Below, piece by piece: positions 1 to 9,198 of a stretch of 64,000 nt of DNA. The notes beneath the pieces were generated by a model. The model made no database searches. It saw only the letters and a program-made list of their open reading frames with translations, and had not been told where the DNA came from. A program made the translations under genes and the position numbers. How positions within the stretch are numbered: position 1 is the stretch's first letter; each line of letters starts with the position of its first letter. Source of the DNA: Lacisediminihabitans sp046156175 (lineage in GTDB: Bacteria; Actinomycetota; Actinomycetes; Actinomycetales; Microbacteriaceae); contig NZ_JAYLVL010000001.1 of assembly GCF_046156175.1 (NCBI RefSeq), positions 558,001 to 622,000 on the forward strand, read 5' to 3'.

Positions 1-347
1 CCGGCGGTTCTGGCCTCGGTCGATGTGCCGCTAATTCTTCGCTCTGAAACCGAACCCCGGCCCCCGGTCGCTGTGACACGCTGGGGCTGGCTCTGGTCTC
101 GTTCGCTTGTCTTGGTGATTCTGTTCGGAACTCGCTATCCGACACGCTCTCGATGGGGATCGATCCTTGGGCGGATCGAAGCCGATTCAGCGCGGCCCGG
201 TGTTGTGTTCGGCAACCCTCAGGTTTCGTCACACAGTGCCCGGTAAGCATTCTTTGGCGTCATATCGAGCGCGGCTCGGATGACTTCTCCAAATTATCGC
301 ATGCCTTGCCAGTTACGCCGCATTTGGCTCATGCAATAATCCTCAGG
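1..347. other. Upstream region without a recognisable gene; leaderless promoter near its end
   Basis: No convincing coding region is seen on either strand. Positions 312-317 (GTTACG) and 335-340 (AATAAT) are separated by 17 bp and form a plausible -35/-10 pair. The -10 ends 7 nt before the GTG at 348, so the VKOR transcript may be leaderless. In related actinobacteria the RNase E gene often lies beyond this point; if so, part of this stretch would be its minus-strand leader. That is inference, since the window ends here. Confidence 0.3.
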
Positions 348-1349
348 GTGACCACGACCCCACCGGCGACTCCCTCCCGCCGTGGCACTCTCCTCCTCAC
401 CGCGACCGGTGCCGCCGGAGTTCTCGTCTCCTTCGCGAGCACGGCGATCGCCTTCGTTGGCATCGAGTCGGCGAGCGGTATCCCCAAGCTGCTCGGCGCG
501 GACAACGAACTCGGATACCCGTCATCCGCCTTCTCGATGGCCCTCTTCGTGATCGCCCTCACGGTCGGTGCCGCGCAATTCTCCGGTGCAAGCATCTCCG
601 CTGGCTGGTGGCGCGCCATTGCCACGATTTTCGCCGTCGGAGTGCTCTTCCAGGTCTGGGCCCTGTATCTCGCGGTAGTGCCGCACCTCGCCGTGTCCTG
701 GCTTCTCGCAGCGCAGCTCCTGCTCATGGCCCTCGTCTTCGCGCTGGCCGTGCCACGGCTCCGTCGGGACGGGCGGCCCCTCGAGCTCGGGATGTTCCTT
801 GCCGTGGCATCCGTCGCCGGGTTCTTCGCGGCCTTCCGCCTCACCGTCGACAAGGTCGGAACCTTCACCACTCCGGACGTCGCGCCCTCGTGCAACGTGA
901 GCGTCCTCGTGCAGTGCGGCAAGAATCTCTCCTCGTGGCAGGGCTCGCTGTTCGGCTTCCCGAATCCGCTCATCGGCGTGGGCGGGTGGATGGCCATGTT
1001 CATGATCGCCGTGCTCATCATCAGCGGCGTGACCTTCGCGCGCTGGTTCTGGATCGCGCTCAATGTGGGCATCACCCTCGCTCTCGCATTCGTGATCTTC
1101 CTGATCACCGAGAGCATCTTCGTGCTCGGCACTCTCTGCCCATGGTGCATGGCCACCTGGTCGGTGGTGATCCCCTCGTTCTGGCTGATCACCTTCTTCA
1201 ACCTCAAGTCCGGACACATTCCCGTTTCGGCACGCGTCCGCGATCTCGGCGCGGCGGCCTATGGATACGTCCCGCTCATCACCCTCGTGAGCTACGTGGT
1301 GGTCGCCGCCATCGCGCAGGTTCAGCTCGATGTCATCCATCGCCTCTGA
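348..1349 (+). CDS. Vitamin K epoxide reductase (VKOR) family disulfide-forming membrane protein
   Basis: Integral membrane protein of 333 aa with about eight hydrophobic segments. The C-terminal half is a VKOR domain: a Cys pair at about C182 and C190, followed by the family signature W-Q-G-S-x-F-G-F-P-N-P, and the redox motif C264-P-W-C267. Bacterial VKORs reoxidise a DsbA-like partner and pass electrons to quinone, serving as the DsbB substitute in actinobacteria. The thioredoxin-like protein directly downstream fits as that partner. The N-terminal half adds extra hydrophobic segments of unclear role. GTG at 348 was chosen because a -10-like AATAAT lies 7 nt upstream and the reading frame before it is not protein-like. 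Confidence 0.88.
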   Translation: MTTTPPATPSRRGTLLLTATGAAGVLVSFASTAIAFVGIESASGIPKLLGADNELGYPSSAFSMALFVIALTVGAAQFSGASISAGWWRAIATIFAVGVLFQVWALYLAVVPHLAVSWLLAAQLLLMALVFALAVPRLRRDGRPLELGMFLAVASVAGFFAAFRLTVDKVGTFTTPDVAPSCNVSVLVQCGKNLSSWQGSLFGFPNPLIGVGGWMAMFMIAVLIISGVTFARWFWIALNVGITLALAFVIFLITESIFVLGTLCPWCMATWSVVIPSFWLITFFNLKSGHIPVSARVRDLGAAAYGYVPLITLVSYVVVAAIAQVQLDVIHRL

Positions 1350-1453
1350 ACTCCGCCAGTGAATATTCAGCCTCCACCGTGATCCGTCCCAGCTTCACCC
1401 CGTAATTTTTGCCCAGATTTTCGTCCATCTCACAGAACGTTGGTTACCGACAC

Positions 1454-2344
1454 ATGGCTGCTTCCGGCACTTCGAACTCCCCGCAAGGCAAGAAGGATCG
1501 ACGGGAGGCCGCCCGCGAGACCGCGCGCATCGAACGCGAGGCCGAGAAGAGGCGCCAGCGTCGCAACAAGATCCTGCTGCAGGGTGGCATAGGTATCGCC
1601 ATCCTCGCGGTCATCGCGATAGTGGTGGCGATCGTCGTGCAGCCCGCCGCACCCGGGGCTCCCGGCCCGAAGAACATGGCGAGCAGCGGCATCCTCTTCA
1701 CCGGCAAGGGCGGTGTGGCCAACCCCACGACCACCGCAGCGGCCTCGGCCGACGGCAAGCCGAAGGCGACGAAGACCGACGCCTCCGACGGGCTCGCCCA
1801 CATTGTCACCTACGTTGACTGGGCCTGCCCGGCCTGCAAGTCATTCGAAGCCACCTACGCCGCGCAGATCCAGCAGCTCGTCGCGAGCGGATCGGCCACG
1901 CTCGAGGTGCATCCCGTCTCGATTCTCGACCGCAACTACCTGACCAGCCGCTATGCGAGCCGCGCCGCCAATGCGGCCGCCTGCATTGCGAACTACGACC
2001 CGGCGAAGTTCCTCGATGCCCAGACGGTCTTCTACGACAAGCAGCCCACCGAGGGAACCTCTGGCCTCACGGACAAAGAGATCAAGGCGCTCGTGGCAGA
2101 GGCGGGAATCAGCGACCCCACGGTCGACAGCTGCATCGACAGCGAGAAGTTCAAGTCATGGGTGGGCAAGACCACGCAGGTCACGACGGGCACGGCCTCG
2201 CTCGTGAACCCCACGGCCGGCGGATTCTCGACCCCGACGGTGGTCGTCAATGGGAAGCGCTGGGATGGCACCGGAGACTTCATCTCCTTCGCGGCGAGCG
2301 CCGCCGGGATCACCCCGTCACCCACCCCGACTCCCACGCCCTAG
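1454..2344 (+). CDS. Membrane-anchored DsbA-like thioredoxin-domain oxidoreductase
   Basis: Protein of 296 aa: a charged N-terminus (about residues 1-38, rich in R, K and E), one transmembrane anchor (about 39-62), an extracytoplasmic linker and a thioredoxin_4/DsbA fold with the redox motif C125-P-A-C128. The C-terminus is a Pro-Thr repeat tail. The protein should oxidise cysteines of exported proteins and be recharged by the VKOR encoded just upstream. A longer reading from TTG at 1409 is possible, but ATG 1454 opens with the typical basic cytoplasmic tail. The gene is convergent with ndk across a strong hairpin. Confidence 0.85.
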   Translation: MAASGTSNSPQGKKDRREAARETARIEREAEKRRQRRNKILLQGGIGIAILAVIAIVVAIVVQPAAPGAPGPKNMASSGILFTGKGGVANPTTTAAASADGKPKATKTDASDGLAHIVTYVDWACPACKSFEATYAAQIQQLVASGSATLEVHPVSILDRNYLTSRYASRAANAAACIANYDPAKFLDAQTVFYDKQPTEGTSGLTDKEIKALVAEAGISDPTVDSCIDSEKFKSWVGKTTQVTTGTASLVNPTAGGFSTPTVVVNGKRWDGTGDFISFAASAAGITPSPTPTPTP

Positions 2345-2365
2345 GCGCGAGGCTGGCCCGCTCAG

Positions 2366-2414
2366 GGCACGACTTCGCACGCCCCGGATGCCCGGAATCG
2401 TGCGAAGTCGTGCC
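2366..2414. terminator. Bidirectional hairpin between convergent genes
   Basis: Perfect 15-bp arms (2366-2380 and 2400-2414) flank a 19-nt loop between the DsbA-like gene and ndk, whose 3' ends face each other. The arms carry GCACGACTTCGCAC and its complement. There is no T-tract, as is common in high-GC actinobacteria. It is probably a shared terminator. Confidence 0.6.
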
Positions 2415-2431
2415 TCGCGGGTCTAGAGGGC

Positions 2432-2848
2432 TCAGTCGAACCAGAGGGCGAGCTCGCGCTCGGCGGATTCGGGCGAGTCGGACCCGTGCACCAGGTTCTG
2501 CTGCACACGGAGGCCCCAATCCCGCCCGAGATCACCGCGGATCGTGCCGGGGGCCGCGGTGGTGGGATCGGTCGTGCCGGCGAGGGATCGGAAGCCCTCG
2601 ATCACACGCTCGCCGGTGACGCGCAGCGCAACGATCGCGCCACTCTCCATGAACTCGATGAGCGGTTCGTAGAAGGGCTTTCCGACGTGCTCCTCGTAGT
2701 GCTTCGCCAGGAGTTCACGGCTCGCCTGCACGAGCTTGATGTCGACGAGCTGGTAGCCCTTCGCTTCGATACGGCGCAGGATCTCGCCGGTGAGGTTGCG
2801 GGACACGCCATCCGGCTTGACCAGGACGAGGGTTTCTTCGGTGCTCAT
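2432..2848 (-). CDS. ndk: Nucleoside diphosphate kinase
   Basis: Cytoplasmic enzyme of 138 aa, full length for the family. It transfers the gamma-phosphate of ATP to NDPs through a phosphohistidine. The N-terminal E-E-T-L-V-L-V-K-P-D-G motif and the active-site block N-L-V-H-G-S-D-S (His near 121) are intact. It is the last gene of ileS-folC-DUF4233-ndk: its ATG lies 7 nt after the stop of the DUF4233 gene, so it is probably cotranscribed. The downstream hairpin at 2366-2414 would end the operon. Confidence 0.97.
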   Translation of the reverse strand: MSTEETLVLVKPDGVSRNLTGEILRRIEAKGYQLVDIKLVQASRELLAKHYEEHVGKPFYEPLIEFMESGAIVALRVTGERVIEGFRSLAGTTDPTTAAPGTIRGDLGRDWGLRVQQNLVHGSDSPESAERELALWFD

Positions 2849-2855
2849 GGGGCTC

Positions 2856-3275
2856 CTAATTGTTGGGGGTGGACGAGTTGTCGAGCAGATAGGCGGCCTT
2901 GCGGCGGTCGAGACGCCGGCCGGTGACGAAGCAGTAGATCCAGATCGCCGCGAAGATCGCGCCGATGAAATACATCAGCGGCAGCAGGATACCGAGGGCG
3001 ATGAGCACGACCTGGAGTGCCCAGCCCAGCCAGACCCCGAGGGCTCGGCCGGCGAGCCTGCCGGCGACGACCAGCAGTACGACGAGCAACGCTCCCCCGC
3101 CGAACACCACCGGGGTCGGAAGCACCTGGAGGCCGAAAGCAACCATCACCACGAAGAAGACCAGCACGGCCTCGAGGAGGAGTGCGATGGAGAGCAGCGA
3201 TTCGCTCGCGGAACGCTCGCGCCGCACCCGCGTGCGAGGCGGGCGTGCGCCATCCGCCTCCGTCATCGCGTCCAC
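2856..3275 (-). CDS. DUF4233 family membrane protein
   Basis: Small membrane protein of 139 aa with a basic N-terminus (about residues 1-24) and four predicted hydrophobic helices, ending in a short polar tail. It matches the DUF4233 family, which is found almost always between folC and ndk in actinobacteria; its function is unknown. Its start overlaps the folC stop by 13 bp, which suggests translational coupling. The hydrophobic profile and conserved position support a real gene, but nothing in the sequence points to a substrate. Confidence 0.85.
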   Translation of the reverse strand: MDAMTEADGARPPRTRVRRERSASESLLSIALLLEAVLVFFVVMVAFGLQVLPTPVVFGGGALLVVLLVVAGRLAGRALGVWLGWALQVVLIALGILLPLMYFIGAIFAAIWIYCFVTGRRLDRRKAAYLLDNSSTPNN

Positions 3276-4654
3276 CCCTCTGCCGCCGCGAGCACCAGGG
3301 CGTCGCCGATGAGAGTGATCGACCCGGTGATGACGACGCCGCGACGGGGCGCCTTCTCTGCCCAGGCCCGGGCTGCCGTGATCGCTTCGCCCGGGGTGTC
3401 GTAGTCGTCGACGGAGGTCTCGGGGGCAACTTCGCGCACGATCTCCGCGAGATCATCGACGGGCACAGCCCGCTCGGAGCTCGAGGCGGTGACGAGGATG
3501 ACTTCGGCCACCGGAGCGAGGGCCGCCACGATCGAGCGGGCGTCCTTGTCGTCGAGCACACCGAGCACGATGGCCACCTCGTCGAAGGTGAAGTAGGTGC
3601 CGAGTGCCGCAGCGAGAGACCGCGCCCCATCCGGGTTGTGCGCGGCATCGATGATCACGGTCGGCTCGATGCCGATGACCTGCAGGCGTCCGGGTGAGGA
3701 CGCTGTCGCGATGCCCTCGGTGAGCACATCGCCCACCAGCGTCTGCTCGCCCCCGCCGAGGAATGACTCAACGGCGGCGATCGCGACGGCGGCGTTCTGC
3801 GCCTGGTGATCGCCGAAGAGAGGAAGGAAGAGGTCGTCGTAGGTGCCGGCGAGCCCGCGCACCGAGATGACCTGGCCGCCGACCGCGACGGTGTTCGAAA
3901 GCAGTTCGAATGCGGTGCCCTGCACGGCGAGGCTCGCCTCCATCAGCTCGCTTGCCCGCTCGAGTTCGGCGAGGGCGGTCTCCGGCTGGGTCGCGGTCAC
4001 GACGGCCGCCGCGGGCTTGATGATGCCGGCCTTCGTCGCCGCGATGAGCGCAACGGTGTTGCCGAGGCGTGCGGTGTGGTCGAGCGAGATCGGGGTGAAG
4101 ACCGCCACCTGGCCGTCGCCAACATTCGTCGAATCCCACTCGCCGCCGAGTCCGACCTCGATCACCGCGACATCCACCGGGGCATCGGCGAAGCTCGCGT
4201 AGGCGAGCGCGGTGAAGGCCTCGAAGAAGGCCAGCGGAGCGTCGCCCGCGGCGCGGAGCTCGGCATCCACCATGTCGAGGTATGGCTTGATGTCGCGGTA
4301 GTTGGCGACGAAGGCCTCGTTGGTGATCGGCTCACCGTCGACGAGGATCCGCTCGTTCACCCGCACGAGATGCGGGCTCGAGAAGAGCCCGGTGCGCAGG
4401 CCGTAGGCCCGCAGGATGCTCTCGATGATGCGGCTCGTGGAGGTCTTGCCGTTCGTTCCGGTGATGTGGATGATCGGGTACGAACGCTGCGGATCACCGA
4501 GAAGTTCGACCACACGGCGCGTTGCGGCCAGGCGCGGCTGCGGGTGTCCCTCGCCGATGCGCGCGAGCAGCTCCTGGTAGACGGCGTCGGCATCCTTCTG
4601 GAAGAGCGCGTCGTCTCCCAGTTCTGGATCTTCGGACAGGGGGTTCTTAGACAT
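3263..4654 (-). CDS. folC: Bifunctional folylpolyglutamate synthase / dihydrofolate synthase
   Basis: Mur-ligase-fold ATP-dependent enzyme of about 463 aa that adds glutamate to dihydropteroate and to reduced folates. The ATP-binding loop I-T-G-T-N-G-K-T-S-T lies near residue 64 and is followed by the F-S-S-P-H-L motif typical of FolC. The gene overlaps the 3' end of ileS by 8 bp. Two ATGs are possible (4669 and 4654); 4654 is preferred because a GGAG ribosome site lies 9 nt upstream of it, whereas 4669 has none. Confidence 0.95.
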   Translation of the reverse strand: MSKNPLSEDPELGDDALFQKDADAVYQELLARIGEGHPQPRLAATRRVVELLGDPQRSYPIIHITGTNGKTSTSRIIESILRAYGLRTGLFSSPHLVRVNERILVDGEPITNEAFVANYRDIKPYLDMVDAELRAAGDAPLAFFEAFTALAYASFADAPVDVAVIEVGLGGEWDSTNVGDGQVAVFTPISLDHTARLGNTVALIAATKAGIIKPAAAVVTATQPETALAELERASELMEASLAVQGTAFELLSNTVAVGGQVISVRGLAGTYDDLFLPLFGDHQAQNAAVAIAAVESFLGGGEQTLVGDVLTEGIATASSPGRLQVIGIEPTVIIDAAHNPDGARSLAAALGTYFTFDEVAIVLGVLDDKDARSIVAALAPVAEVILVTASSSERAVPVDDLAEIVREVAPETSVDDYDTPGEAITAARAWAEKAPRRGVVITGSITLIGDALVLAAAEGWTR

Positions 4655-7600
4655 CGGTTGCTGCTCCATGGATCGTTACTTCGACGAGCACGTCGCCGCT
4701 GTTCGCGTACTGCCCGGCCCGGATGAGGGAACGGAATGCGCCGGCGTGACCGTGCTGGGCAGCGTACGCCTCCACGCTCCCGTCGGTCTCGACGGCCGTG
4801 ATCGCCAGGGCGAGGGTCTCTTCGGCGATGGTGGCTTTGAAGGGTTCGACTCCAGCTCGCTCTGACGAGGACTCGAAGTAGAGGGTGAGGTCGATGCGGT
4901 CGCTGACCTGGAAGCCGGCAGCCTTGCGGGTGTCCTGCACTCCACGGATGAGGTCGCGCGCGAGCCCTTCGGCCTCGAGCTCCCACGTGGTCACCGTGTC
5001 GAGCAGCACGAAGCCGCCGCCGGGCAGGAAGGTGATCGCCTGCGCGTCATCCGCCGCCTGCAACTGCAGTTCGAACTCGGTGGGGAGCAACTCGATGCCG
5101 CCGACGATCACGTTCTCGCCGTTCGGGGCCCAGTCTCCGGCCTTGGCCGCCTGGATCACCAGCTGCACCTGCTTGCCGATGCGGGGTCCGGCTGCGCGGG
5201 AGTTGACCGTGAGCTTGCGCTGGATGCCGAACTCGCCGAGGCTGTCCTCTCCGAGCTCGCGCACCACCACCGCCTTGACGTTGAGCTCGTCGCGCAGGAT
5301 GTCGGCGAAAGCCCGCAGGTCCGCCGAGTTCTCGGCCACGACGGTGAGCTCCGCGAGGGGAAGCCGCACTCGCAGCCCGGTGGCCTTGCGCAAGCCCAAG
5401 CCGGAGGACGCGATCTCGCGGACGCGGTCCATCGTGGCGACGAGAGCGTCGTCCTCGGGGAACGACGCGGCATCGGGCCAGTCGGTGAGGTGCACGCTGC
5501 GACCGCCGGTGAGTCCCTTCCAGATTTTCTCACTGACGAGCGGAAGCAACGGTGCCGCCAAGCGGGTGAGGGTCTCGAGCACCGTGTAGAGCGTGTCGAA
5601 GGCCTCGGTGCTGTCGCCACTCCAGAAGCGACCGCGGCTGCGCCGCACGTACCAGTTGGTGAGCACGTCGCCGAAGTCGCGAAGGGAGTTCGCGGCGAGC
5701 GGGCTGTCGAGGTTGTCGAGGTGGGCGGTGACATCCCCGATCACCTGGCGGGTCTTGGCGAGCAGGTAGCGATCCAGCACGTCCGTCGAATCGGTGCGCA
5801 GGCTCGCGGTGTATCCCGTCTCCGCCGGTCGAGTGGGGCGCTCCGCGCCCGTATCGAGACCAGTGGCGGTCGCGGCATTCGCGTAGAGCGTGAAGAAGTA
5901 GTAGCTGTTCCAGAGGGGCAGCATCAGCTGGCGCACTCCCTCACGGATGCCCTCTTCGGTGACCACGAGGTTGCCGCCGCGGATCACCGACGACGACATG
6001 AGGTACCAGCGCATCGCATCCGCGCCGTCCCGGTCGAAGACCTCCGAGACATCCGGATAGTTGCGCAGCGACTTGGACATCTTCTGCCCGTCGCTGCCGA
6101 GCACGATGCCGTGGCTGATCACGTTGCGAAAGGCCGGCCGGTCGAAGAGAGCCGTCGACAGCACGTGGAGCATGTAGAACCAGCCGCGGGTCTGGCCGAT
6201 GTACTCGACGATGAAGTCCGCGGGGTTGTGCTCCTCGAAGAACTCGGCGTTCTCGAAGGGATAGTGCACCTGCGCGAACGGCATCGAACCGGAATCGAAC
6301 CACACGTCGAGCACGTCTTCGATGCGCCGCATCGTCGACCTGCCGGTGGGATCGTCGGGGTTCGGCCGGGTGAGCTCGTCGATGAACGGGCGGTGCAGGT
6401 CGGTGGGACGCACGCCGAAGTCCGCCTCGAGCTCATCGAGCGATCCGTACACGTCGACGCGCGGGTACTCCGGGTCGTCGCTCTTCCAGATCGGGATCGG
6501 CGATCCCCAGTAGCGGTTGCGCGAGATCGACCAGTCCCGGGCGTTCGACAGCCACTTGCCGAACTGGCCGTCCTTCACGTTGTCGGGCACCCAGTTGATC
6601 TGGTCGTTGAGCTCCACCATGCGGTCACGGAACTTCGTGACGCTGACGAACCAGCTCGACACCGCCTTGTAGATGAGCGGATTCTTACAGCGCCAGCAGT
6701 GCGGATAGCTGTGTTCGTAGCTCGCCACGCGCAGCAGGCGGCCGTCGGCGCGCAGCTTCTGCACGAGCGGCTTGTTGGCATCGAAGACCTGCAGGCCCGC
6801 GACATCCGAGATCTGGGACAGGAATTTGCCGCCGTCGTCGACGGAGATGATCACCGGGATATCGGCCGCAGCGCAGGTGATCTGGTCGTCTTCGCCGTAG
6901 GCGGGTGCCTGGTGCACGATGCCGGTGCCCTCACCGGTGGCGACGTAGTCCGCAACGAGGACCTGCCAGGCGTTGCCGGTGCCCCAGGTCTCCACATCCG
7001 CGTAGTAGTCCCAGAGGCGGGCATAGGTGACCCCGCCGAGCTCGGACCCGAGCAGTGTTCTCTCGATGGCTTCGACGGCGGCCTCTGGCGAGCCGTAGCC
7101 GAGGTCCTTCGCATACGCAGCGACGGTGTCGGCAGCGAGCAGGAACTCCGCGACGCCCTCCGCAGAACCATCGGATGCCCCGAGCGGACCACTCGGCACG
7201 ATCGCATACGAGATGGCGGGCCCCACGGCAAGAGCGAGGTTGGTCGGCAGCGTCCACGGTGTCGTCGTCCAGGCGAGCGCCTTCACCCCGGTGAGCCCGA
7301 GCGACTCCGCCTTCGCGCCGTCGAGCGGGAACGTCACGGTGACGGACTGGTCCTGCCGCATGCGATAGACATCGTCATCCATGCGCAACTCGTGGTTCGA
7401 GAGCGGCGTCTCATCGTGCCAGCAGTACGGCAGCACGCGGAATCCCTCGTAGGCCAGCCCCTTGTCGTAGAGCTGCTTGAAGGCCCAGATGACCGACTCC
7501 ATGAAGGTGATGTCGAGGGTCTTGTAGTCGTTCTCGAAGTCGACCCATCGGGCCTGGCGGGTGACGTAGTCCTCCCACTCGCGGGTGTACTCGAGCACCG

Positions 7601-8000
7601 AATCCCGCGCCTTCTCGTTGAAGGTGGCGATGCCCATCTCTTCGATCTGGTGCTTCTCGGTGATGCCGAGTTGCCGCATCGCCTCGAGCTCTGCGGGAAG
7701 ACCGTGGGTGTCCCAGCCGAACCGACGGTGCACGAGCTTGCCGCGCATGGTCTGGTAGCGCGGGAAGAGGTCCTTCGCGTAGCCGGTGAGCAGGTGGCCG
7801 TAGTGGGGCAGGCCGTTGGCGAATGGCGGACCGTCGTAGAAGACCCACTCGGAGCATCCCTCGCGCTGGTCGATGGAGGCCTGGAAGGTGTCATCTCTCT
7901 TCCAGAAGGCGAGGATGCCGTTCTCGATCGCCGGGAAGTCCGGGGATGCGGTCAGGCCGGCGTCGCCAGCATCCGAGCCGTCGCTAAGGGGGTAAGTCAT
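4647..8000 (-). CDS. ileS: Isoleucyl-tRNA synthetase
   Basis: Class Ia synthetase of 1117 aa charging tRNA-Ile, with the CP1 editing domain that hydrolyses mischarged Val-tRNA-Ile. The ATP-binding HIGH-type motif P-H-Y-G-H-L lies near residue 54 and the catalytic K-M-S-K-S near residue 640. The length fits the large actinobacterial/eukaryotic-like IleRS clade. The start at 8000 is fixed by a GGAGAG ribosome site 5 nt upstream and by the position of the T-box leader. First gene of the ileS-folC-DUF4233-ndk operon. Confidence 0.97.
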   Translation of the reverse strand: MTYPLSDGSDAGDAGLTASPDFPAIENGILAFWKRDDTFQASIDQREGCSEWVFYDGPPFANGLPHYGHLLTGYAKDLFPRYQTMRGKLVHRRFGWDTHGLPAELEAMRQLGITEKHQIEEMGIATFNEKARDSVLEYTREWEDYVTRQARWVDFENDYKTLDITFMESVIWAFKQLYDKGLAYEGFRVLPYCWHDETPLSNHELRMDDDVYRMRQDQSVTVTFPLDGAKAESLGLTGVKALAWTTTPWTLPTNLALAVGPAISYAIVPSGPLGASDGSAEGVAEFLLAADTVAAYAKDLGYGSPEAAVEAIERTLLGSELGGVTYARLWDYYADVETWGTGNAWQVLVADYVATGEGTGIVHQAPAYGEDDQITCAAADIPVIISVDDGGKFLSQISDVAGLQVFDANKPLVQKLRADGRLLRVASYEHSYPHCWRCKNPLIYKAVSSWFVSVTKFRDRMVELNDQINWVPDNVKDGQFGKWLSNARDWSISRNRYWGSPIPIWKSDDPEYPRVDVYGSLDELEADFGVRPTDLHRPFIDELTRPNPDDPTGRSTMRRIEDVLDVWFDSGSMPFAQVHYPFENAEFFEEHNPADFIVEYIGQTRGWFYMLHVLSTALFDRPAFRNVISHGIVLGSDGQKMSKSLRNYPDVSEVFDRDGADAMRWYLMSSSVIRGGNLVVTEEGIREGVRQLMLPLWNSYYFFTLYANAATATGLDTGAERPTRPAETGYTASLRTDSTDVLDRYLLAKTRQVIGDVTAHLDNLDSPLAANSLRDFGDVLTNWYVRRSRGRFWSGDSTEAFDTLYTVLETLTRLAAPLLPLVSEKIWKGLTGGRSVHLTDWPDAASFPEDDALVATMDRVREIASSGLGLRKATGLRVRLPLAELTVVAENSADLRAFADILRDELNVKAVVVRELGEDSLGEFGIQRKLTVNSRAAGPRIGKQVQLVIQAAKAGDWAPNGENVIVGGIELLPTEFELQLQAADDAQAITFLPGGGFVLLDTVTTWELEAEGLARDLIRGVQDTRKAAGFQVSDRIDLTLYFESSSERAGVEPFKATIAEETLALAITAVETDGSVEAYAAQHGHAGAFRSLIRAGQYANSGDVLVEVTIHGAATDV

Positions 8001-8004
8001 GTCT

Positions 8005-8212
8005 CTCCAGGTCGCACGTTCAACTGGACGAGGACGCGATCCCGAGGGGTTCGGATCGCGCGGTACCACCCCGTTTGCCTCCCTGTGCAGGGCGACCGCT
8101 TGTTCATTGGCGATGACGGGCCAGACCCGTTCGGTTCTACCCGGCTGCCGCCCGTGGGCGGCCGCCGCTCTTCCGAAGACTCCCCGGTGATTGCCGGATC
8201 GATGTCGTTGCA
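8005..8212 (-). promoter_or_regulatory. Translational T-box riboswitch of ileS
   Basis: On the minus strand the leader carries the T-box core TGGTACCGCG (8059-8068), which pairs with the NCCA end of uncharged tRNA. It also has an AUC isoleucine specifier (8189-8191) within GGCAATCACCGGGG, followed by GGAGTCTTCGGAAGA. After the T-box, a stem (GCGATCC paired with GGGATCGC) and a CCTCGTCCAG stretch lie just before the GGAGAG ribosome site of ileS, so the switch probably controls ribosome access rather than termination. This matches the ultrashort stem I ileS T-boxes known in actinobacteria. A -10-like TAGAAT lies at 8217-8222 (minus strand). Confidence 0.93.
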
Positions 8213-8244
8213 GACAATTCTACGTGAGGTGACAGACTGAATCG

Positions 8245-9195
8245 GTGACAGATCCCGTTCCCACCGCAGCCGCCGGCGGATCGCTCACGGTCGTGATCGC
8301 GCTCGGTGCCAACCTGCTGGTCGCCATCGCGAAGACCATCGCCTCGGTGATCACGGGATCCGCGTCCATGGTCGCCGAGACGGCGCACTCCTGGGCGGAC
8401 TTCGGCAACGAGATCTTCCTGCTCATCGCGGATCGACGATCGGTGAAACAGCGCGATGACCGACATCCGCTCGGCTTCGGTCGCGAGGCCTACGTCTGGT
8501 CGATGTTCGCGGCCTTCGGCATCTTCACCGCCGGGGCCGTCGTCTCGATCTGGCACGGCATCCAGGAGCTCATCACGCCGGAGGATGCCACCGACTTCGG
8601 CATCGCGTACATCGTGCTCGCCGTCGCCTTCGTGCTCGAAGGGATCTCGTTCACCCAAGCCTTCCGCCAGGCCAGGGCCGGCGGTAAGCGTCGCGGGATC
8701 AGCACGGGGTCTTACGCTCTCACCAGCTCGAATGCCACCCTGCGGGCCGTCTTCGCCGAGGATGCCGCGGCACTCATCGGTCTCGCACTCGCGTTTCCGG
8801 GCATCCTGTTGCATCAGGTCACGGGACTCGCGGCTTTCGATGCCATCGGCTCGATCCTGGTCGGAGCGCTTCTCGGCGGGGTCGCGATCGTGCTGATCGA
8901 CCGCAACCGTCGGTTCCTCATCGGTGAGAATCCGGATGACGGGCTGCGCAACGACGTGCTCGGCGGACTGCTCGAGCGCCCGGAGATCGAGCGGGTGACC
9001 TACCTGCACCTCGAATACGTGGGACCGGGCAAGGTGTTCCTCGTGGCGTCGGTCGACATCGTCGGCGACGACACCGAGACCCATGTGGCGTATTCGCTTC
9101 GCCGCATTGAAGAGTCGCTGCGCCAGAACGAGCACATCGAAGAGGCCCTGCTCTCGCTCTCGACCCCTGACGAACCGTCGCTCGAGGTGGCCTGA
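8245..9195 (+). CDS. Cation diffusion facilitator (CDF) family metal transporter
   Basis: Inner-membrane protein of 316 aa with six hydrophobic helices, followed by a cytoplasmic domain (about residues 225-305). The first metal half-site H-S-W-A-D lies in TM2 near residue 48 and the second, E-D-A-A-A, in TM5 near residue 172. CDF proteins exchange cytosolic Zn, Fe, Mn or Co for protons; the metal cannot be assigned here. The GTG start at 8245 is only about 30 bp from the ileS leader promoter, so the two divergent promoters overlap. Confidence 0.88.
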   Translation: MTDPVPTAAAGGSLTVVIALGANLLVAIAKTIASVITGSASMVAETAHSWADFGNEIFLLIADRRSVKQRDDRHPLGFGREAYVWSMFAAFGIFTAGAVVSIWHGIQELITPEDATDFGIAYIVLAVAFVLEGISFTQAFRQARAGGKRRGISTGSYALTSSNATLRAVFAEDAAALIGLALAFPGILLHQVTGLAAFDAIGSILVGALLGGVAIVLIDRNRRFLIGENPDDGLRNDVLGGLLERPEIERVTYLHLEYVGPGKVFLVASVDIVGDDTETHVAYSLRRIEESLRQNEHIEEALLSLSTPDEPSLEVA

Positions 9196-9198
9196 GGC

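Noticed and set aside
4644..4651. Exact TTCTTAGA copy in the ileS-folC overlap
   Set aside because: Inside coding sequence, with no -10-like element or start codon at the regulon spacing.
5490..8240. 916-codon plus-strand frame opposite ileS
   Set aside because: Antisense shadow of ileS; composition is not protein-like and it also runs over the T-box leader.
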